Positions 59,024 to 64,000 of a DNA stretch of 64,000 nt are shown one piece after another. The stretch lies in NCBI GenBank assembly GCA_963693305.1, contig OY855908.1, positions 19,114,993 to 19,178,992 of the forward strand, written 5' to 3'. A program made the position numbers and the translations under genes. The number at the start of each line of letters is the position of its first letter. The first letter of the stretch is position 1. This stretch comes from Meandrina meandrites. Taxonomy: Eukaryota; Cnidaria; Anthozoa; Scleractinia; Meandrinidae. A model generated the notes under the pieces. It did no database searches. It worked only from the letters and a program-made list of their open reading frames with translations, and had not been told where the DNA came from.

Positions 59024-60821
59024 CAGTAGTAGAGTCGGTAGTTATCAAATACCACTTTGGGTTGGCGGGGGTGTTAGCATATATTAACCTATACCCAGCA
59101 CGTTTTATGAGGTTGAAATAGGCGTAGAAATTTTCGTAGAGCTCTACGCTTCTACTTAGTAATGTAGTAGCATATAAATAGTTAGCTCTTGTAAGCTCGT
59201 AGACCCGTATAGTAGTAGAGATGGGTTAAGATTGGTCAAGACGGCTTGGTGTCCACCTATAAACTGTACTTTAGCATAGAATGTACACCCGTAGACCAGT
59301 CCATTTTGTACAGTATATTATATGATACTCTACTCTACTTTACTCTACTCTACTCTACCTCTACCTCTACCTCTACCTCTACCTCTACCTCTACCTCTAC
59401 ATGTACATGTACATGTACATGTACATGTACATGTACATGTACATGTACATGTACCTCTACTCTACTTTACTTTACGATGCGCTATGCTATGCTCTACTCT
59501 ACTCTTCTCTTCTCTTCTGTACCCTTCTAGTCTAATGTACTCTACTCTATGCTATTCTGCTCGACTCTGCGCTACTCTACTGTAATTTACTCTACTCTAC
59601 TCTATACGTAGGCTGTATCATTTCATTTACCTTATATCATCACATGTATCTTTTTTAAATTGTTTTTGGCCAAGGTGTTATTTTCGCTTTATCCTATTCT
59701 ATCCTCGTATGCATGTGTTACCTCCAGCACATTTTGCGTTACATTTCGAAAAGGGTTGCATTTACATACTAGTTGCATTCCAGCATCTAGGTGTTGTACT
59801 TATATCTATATATGTATACCATATCTCCTCCAATTTCAACAGATAACCTGTGTTCGTTCAATATTTGCGTAAAAATAAAGACAAACAACGAGTAGGGTAG
59901 AGTATAGAGTTGAGTAGGGAGGCATAGCATAGCGTAGAGTTGAGAAAAGTATAGTAAAGATTAAAAGTAGAGTGGAGTAGAGCGTTAAGCATAGAGTAAA
60001 GTAGCAGGGCATCATGGAGTAGAGTAAAGTAGAGAACATTACAGTAGACTAGAAGCGTTCAGTACAGTAGAGCGTAGTGTAGAGAAGAGTAGCGTAGAGT
60101 AGAGTAGAGTAGAGCACATTAAATTAGACTAAAAGCGTACAGTAGAGTAAAGCGTAGCATAGGGTATAGGAATAAATACATGAAGCTGTCATATAGAGTA
60201 AATAAGAAAGGCATAGGCTAGCACTTTGAAGTAGAGATATAAAATTGTATTTACAATTGGGAAAAACGTCATTGCCAAATGGGTATAACGGTGTATGCAG
60301 TTCCAAAGCTGCTGCTTATGGACTATTAACGGAAAGACTGGCATGAGTAGAAGCATACAGCTCTACAGAAATTTCTACACCAATATAAGGTTGTGTCCGG
60401 TGCCATAGCTACAGGCTCGTAGACCTGACTCGTCCCCAGTAGTCTCTCACTGCATTATCCACTCCCACTGGGGACAAGTCAGTTTGTAGACCATGAAAGG
60501 CATGAATGGCATGTGTAGAGGTGTAGAGCTCTACAAACATTTCTACACCTTTTTGAAACTGACTTGTCCTCCCACTGGGGACAAGTCAGTTTGTAGACCA
60601 TGAAAGGCATGAATGGCATGTGTAGAGGCGTAGAGCTCTACAAAAATTTGTACACCTATTTGAGCCTCATAAAATGGGCGCCACTTGTATTAACCAACCC
60701 AGCAGCCAATAAACCCTGCTTACAAAGCTCGCGGGGTTGATTGTTTGCTAGGGGGCTTAATACACGATAACCCCTTCGCCAACCCAAAGTGAGTATTTGA
60801 CAACTACCGACTCTACTACTG
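59024..60821. mobile_element. 1.8-kb long-TIR element filled with microsatellite
   Basis: The ends CAGTAGTAGAGTCGGTAGTT and their inverted match at 60802-60821 continue inward with TTTGGGTTGGCG and later GTAGAGCTCTAC motifs. The left interior has CTCTAC, ATGTAC and TCTAC repeats (59330-59610), and the right interior has GTAGAGTAGAGT repeats (59890-60180), again inverted. Frames giving Leu-Pro and His-Val repeats are microsatellite translations. No transposase and no confident target duplication. Confidence 0.7.
60466..60655 (+). repeat. Tandem duplication of an ~85-109 bp segment
   Basis: CCACTGGGGACAAGTCAGTT followed by the same 65 bp occurs at 60466 and about 60574. It includes the GTAGAGCTCTAC palindrome. 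Confidence 0.8.
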
Positions 60822-60871
60822 ACTAGGTGGTCATTTGAAAAGAAGAGCAGCCCCGGTTATATAAATAAAAA

Positions 60872-61161
60872 ATGGTGTGCGCAAAAAACAACTGCGGGTG
60901 GTTAATGTTAAGTCGGAAAGAAAACTGCGGAAAGAGGTGTGTCGGGGAGTTCTGCGGGAAGTACAACTACCAACTAAAAACAGTAAAAAAAGGCCAGTCC
61001 CATGTCGCAGTTGCGGGGCAGGGGTAGTGTGTGACTATCGTCTCTGTCTGGCATGCGGAGGAAGTAACCTAAAGCATAGGCTAATCCGCAAACACAGAAA
61101 AGCGAAGAAAAACTTTGAGCAGGTCTTGGTGGAGCTCAAGCACAAGCAATTAGAGAAGTGA
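60872..61161 (+). pseudogene. Small cysteine-rich (zinc-ribbon-like) protein with frameshift
   Basis: An ATG at 60872 opens a frame with NCGKRCVGEFCGKYNY; beyond the A7 run at about 60984-60990 coherent sequence moves to another frame with PCRSCGAGVVCDYRLCLACG and a Lys-rich helical end (stop at 61159-61161). Spaced CxxC pairs suggest zinc binding. Role unknown. The shift beside a homopolymer could be real or an assembly error. Confidence 0.5.
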
Positions 61162-61187
61162 CACCGTGCATTATATACACTGGAATG

Positions 61188-61406
61188 GGTAGAGGAAGAA
61201 ATGGCCCTGTTGAACAAAGCATTAAAAAACCAAAAAAATCAAAATACCAAGAAAGGGGTGGAAATTGGGAAATATTCCACCCACACAACAAACGAGAACA
61301 TTATTCATTATTTTTATCAGAAGGCTTACTAGCAGAAATGAAAAAAATGAGTCCGCAAAATTTAATGAATATTCTTTTGCCAAATAAATGTGAACAGGGA
61401 CATTAG
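61188..61406 (+). CDS. Short hypothetical basic protein
   Basis: From the ATG at 61188 this frame gives about 72 residues with a Lys-rich start (IKKPKKSKYQERGG). An alternative frame over the same bases also reads plausibly (VEEEMALLNKALKNQK), so coding here is uncertain. No family recognised. Confidence 0.25.
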   Translation, partial: GRGRNGPVEQSIKKPKKSKYQERGGNWEIFHPHNKREHYSLFLSEGLLAEMKKMSPQNLMNILLPNKCEQGH

Positions 61407-61423
61407 TTAGTTCACCATTTTGA

Positions 61424-61834
61424 AAGAAATGCCACCCCTGTTATATCAGGCGAAAATATGGTTCGTGGATCAAACAACTGCCAACTTTCCGAGGACAACT
61501 TAGGCAACGAGCGGCTCTTGGCTGGGTCCATGTACACCAGGAGTTGCAGAAAACCCCTTTCTGCCATAGACGGGAAAGGCTTGTGAAAGTGATGTTTTGT
61601 CTCGAGCATCAAAGTTGCTGCGTTGACGGTCTCTGTGTTACATGCTCACGAGAAGAGTCCATTATTCATTACCCTTTTCCCGAAATAGACGAATACAACT
61701 GCCACAGACGATTCATTGAGATATGCGAAGATGATCCTGAACATGCTTGTATGATCCTGAACATGTTTGTATGTTACGGGTTTAGACCCAATGCGCGAAA
61801 CCTTTCAGAAATTTTACTGAGCAGCCGATACTAA
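61424..61834 (+). CDS. Hypothetical Cys/His-rich protein, no start codon seen
   Basis: The frame is open from 61424 to the TAA at 61832-61834. It has many Cys and His residues (CLEHQSCCVDGLCVTC, then CHRRFIEICEDDPEHAC), consistent with zinc binding. The first in-frame ATG is internal, so the start may be lost or lie in an upstream exon. Family not recognised. It lies in the same cassette as the other cysteine-rich frames. Confidence 0.4.
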   Translation, partial: KKCHPCYIRRKYGSWIKQLPTFRGQLRQRAALGWVHVHQELQKTPFCHRRERLVKVMFCLEHQSCCVDGLCVTCSREESIIHYPFPEIDEYNCHRRFIEICEDDPEHACMILNMFVCYGFRPNARNLSEILLSSRY

Positions 61835-61868
61835 CCTTCATTTGGTTGCAATATTTTTGTTTTGAAAT

Positions 61869-62060
61869 ATGTGTCGCGTGACATTTTCTGAGAAGAAGAC
61901 CGGAAACCAATATTTCTATTTCCCAGGCCCCTTGGACGAGCAGTACAAAAACAAAACATGCGGTCGCCTAATTTTTTTCTGCTTCTCGCATCGCTTCCAC
62001 GACTTGATATGTTACCTGTCTGACCTCATTCTGCCAAATGGGTGTAGAAAGTTTGGTTAA
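61869..62060 (+). CDS. Short hypothetical protein
   Basis: ATG to TAA, 63 residues, with a hydrophobic Phe/Cys-rich middle (LIFFCFSHRFHDLICYLSD). No family recognised; an AATAAA-like signal (AAAATAAAG) follows at about 62058. May be chance. Confidence 0.25.
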   Translation: MCRVTFSEKKTGNQYFYFPGPLDEQYKNKTCGRLIFFCFSHRFHDLICYLSDLILPNGCRKFG

Positions 62061-62173
62061 AATAAAGCAAATCGCGTGGAAAAGCACTAACATTTTAGCC
62101 TTCTGATATCTTTTATTTACCAATCTTTACCAAGGCTCTAATTAATTATGCTGCGAAAACAGGAAATGCTTCA

Positions 62174-62330
62174 CATTTTTCGCTTACGCGTAAGCAGGTT
62201 TTTTAATCAACTGGTCTTTGAAGATGTTGACATTCTCGGAAAACAGGAAGTTGATGATTTAATTTATTAGGAGTTTCCCTATGATATGCTTTATATTTCG
62301 GCTTACGCGTAAGCAGGTTTTTTAAATCAA
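62174..62330 (+). repeat. Two direct copies of a GCTTACGCGTAAGC palindrome block
   Basis: GCTTACGCGTAAGCAGGTTT followed by T-runs and ATCAACT occurs at about 62183 and 62303, 120 bp apart. The palindrome is perfect over 14 bp. It lies in the gap between the plus-strand and minus-strand frames. Confidence 0.75.
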
Positions 62331-62682
62331 CTCATATTCATTCTTAAAGCCGAAGACCATAAGAATAGCTTGTTATCCCATTTTCAAGAATATAACACTT
62401 GTCATCGAAGCAAGACAGTGACACTTTATTGAGCTCATAGCTTACAAGTTGATGATTGTTGCTTCGATTGTTTTTATTTTATGATGTATTTGTTCATTAT
62501 TAAATAAGACGTTTTTAGAGTGTTCATGTTTGATGTTCTTTTTAATTACCGTACAATTTAGAAACAGCCATCGAGCACCGCTTGACAAGGATCAGTTACG
62601 CGTGAAGGTAACGCGCTTGTAACGCATTCATCTATTTTTTTGAAAGACTTAAAGAAAATTTCGTTTTTTTTCCCCTCAAAAG

Positions 62683-63346
62683 TTAATTCAAATTTGTGCT
62701 TGACGCCACGAGTTTTTTTCTAAATTCTTCTCTTATTTCATTTCTGATCTTTTTAAGATCTGGCTCATCTGGCTGGCGTGAAGTTGTTTGTTTTTGTGCG
62801 AAGTGTGAGCGTAAATTTTGTTTAAGTTGGCAATATTTATGCATTTCACGTGTGATCAGTTGAAACTCCGTGTCAGAAACATGATTATCATTCAGAGCTT
62901 GTGAGACAGAGCTGTTTATCAAGTCATGTTTTGCAACAGCCAGAGCATGGATTCTTGAGTGTTTATTAACTTTACGTTCAAGCTTTTTGTTGATAACTGA
63001 CAGCCCAGCAGAGGCTCCTCCTGAAAAAATTGCAATACCCCTTAATGGCACCCCAACCAAAACGCCAAAACCAGTAAGTGATGTTCCGACAGCGCCAGAA
63101 GACAAAACTGTGGTCATAGCGCCAAGACACCAAGGAATAGTGAATCACTTTCCGGACTTTTTTATATTTTTTTAAAACAAGTCTGTAATGCTCGATCTCA
63201 TTGTTTATTTCTCTCAAATATTTACTAATCTCAGTTAGCCTGAAATTTTCGGCATTTGGTGTTGTGAGGAGGTTTGGATAGAGTGTCGTCTGCGTTTCTG
63301 TTTCACCATAAGCGGGCGTGCTTGGTAACACATTGGCTGAGGACAT
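62683..63346 (-). pseudogene. Virus-like hypothetical protein with Gly-rich hydrophobic segment, frameshifted
   Basis: On the minus strand an ATG at 63344-63346 starts a frame with an amphipathic basic stretch, ending its coherent part near 63130. The coherent sequence then resumes in another frame to the TAA near 62683. The second part has a Gly/Ala/Val-rich hydrophobic segment of about 40 residues, then a charged helical tail. It resembles proteins I associate with Polinton/adintovirus-like elements, but I cannot confirm the family. The shift marks it as broken. It is downstream of the minus-strand frame at 63532-64000. Confidence 0.4.
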
Positions 63347-63531
63347 GTTTGGTATATTAACAAAAAATTTTTCTGTTCAAATTATCTCAATTTGAAACTG
63401 AAGAGTCAAGCCGTTGAAGTCAAAGAGATTATTATTTAAATCTTTGACGGAAAGTGACATATTTGTGATATTTTATCAGCAGAAACTTTGCGTAAGACAT
63501 GTTCTGGGCCACTGTGATAAAAAACTTTTTC

Positions 63532-64000
63532 CTATGCCTTTCCTTTTATGTCAAAAGTTTGTAAAACAGTAGATGGTTTTCCATTTAACAGATTCTGTTC
63601 TTTGTCAAGTAGGTCGCAATGAATGTAATAGGTCGTTGCGGAATTCCGCTTTTTTATGTACGTCATAAATCCCAATGTAAAAGAGTTCAAATTGAGTAAA
63701 TTACCTAAATTGGAATCATAGACAATCTTTTTAGACTGTGTATTTGTGATTACAAGCTGGCCAGCGTAGTTATAAATATTTGTTTCCAATGGGACTTCAT
63801 GTTTGGATAAACTGTTTTTGATGTTGCTCGCCAATGTGTCCAGTGTATGATGACCCTCCAAAAACTCAACTTTGAAAGGCTTTTCGTGTTCATCAAACAA
63901 AATAATTGCCCCATTTTTCTTTAAGATAAACCATGAATTGTAGAGGGAGCATGAAAGCAGCTGGATATAGCTAGGGTTTGGAATAGGCTTGTCAAAATAG
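63532..64000 (-). pseudogene. Virus-like hypothetical protein, partial, runs off the right edge
   Basis: The minus-strand frame is open from the window edge to a TAG at 63532-63534. Coherent sequence appears to go on for about another 170 bp (to about 63370) in the same and then a different frame, so this stop and a later shift are probably lesions. No ATG is needed inside the window; the beginning lies beyond 64000. I infer, weakly, a structural protein of a Polinton/adintovirus-type element. Gene order with the 62683-63346 frame is collinear. Confidence 0.4.

Noticed and set aside
59246..59585. Frames encoding Thr-Ser, Leu-Pro and His-Val repeats
   Set aside because: Pure microsatellite translation within the 59024-60821 element.

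Overview
The window reads as nuclear DNA of a cnidarian, most likely a stony coral. It holds intron-rich animal genes with standard GT-AG splice sites, set in A/T-rich sequence full of short terminal-inverted-repeat (TIR) elements. It also holds a Penelope-like retroelement, a Mutator-like SWIM transposase gene and a decayed virus-like cassette at the right edge. Organism assignment is inference from gene and repeat style; no species marker was seen.

Three host genes are well supported. (1) 3510-4580 (+) is the terminal exon of a POU-homeobox gene closest in motif to class 6. (2) 8649-15030 (-) is FMC1, a four-exon, 112-residue mitochondrial ATP-synthase assembly factor. (3) 15150-27787 (+) is IGBP1 (alpha4/TAP42), a PP2A-type phosphatase regulator whose 12 exons splice to 333 residues. 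FMC1 and IGBP1 are head to head with only 119 bp between start codons, so they probably share a promoter. POU and FMC1 converge. The spliced exons of FMC1 and IGBP1 contain no frame breaks.

The introns and the right-hand 36 kb are dominated by mobile DNA. The strongest pattern is a set of seven elements that each lie between exact 9-bp direct repeats: 8938-10179, 12241-14497, 12582-12692, 19960-21819, 21991-22890, 30662-32491 and 53121-53375. Nine-base target duplications are typical of Mutator-like transposons, and a Mutator-like transposase gene with a SWIM zinc finger lies at 50276-52925. One of the elements (30662-32491) carries a 5S rRNA-like sequence in each of its long inverted arms. 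Several insertions are nested; FMC1 intron 1 holds a three-layer stack.

A second theme is a tRNA(Thr)-derived unit. It forms a 249-bp tandem array at 453-1248, a diverged array of similar period near 23.0 kb, a solo copy at 37.7 kb and two head-to-head inverted pairs at 22.9 and 43.5 kb.

Region by region: 0-3.5 kb tRNA-like array inside a widely spaced inverted repeat; 3.5-7 kb POU exon and 3' UTR; 8.6-15.0 kb FMC1; 15.1-28.1 kb IGBP1; 28.7-30.5 kb local duplications; 30.7-32.5 kb long-TIR 5S element; 34.9-37.4 and 44.7-47.9 kb a diverged direct segmental duplication; 38.1-41.1 kb a broken multicopy-type gene; 49.06-49.24 kb a cluster of alternating 15-mers; 50.3-52.9 kb the MULE-SWIM gene; 55.6-58.6 kb a Penelope-like element; 59.0-60.8 kb a long-TIR element full of microsatellite; 60.9-64.0 kb decayed cysteine-rich and virus-like reading frames running off the right edge.
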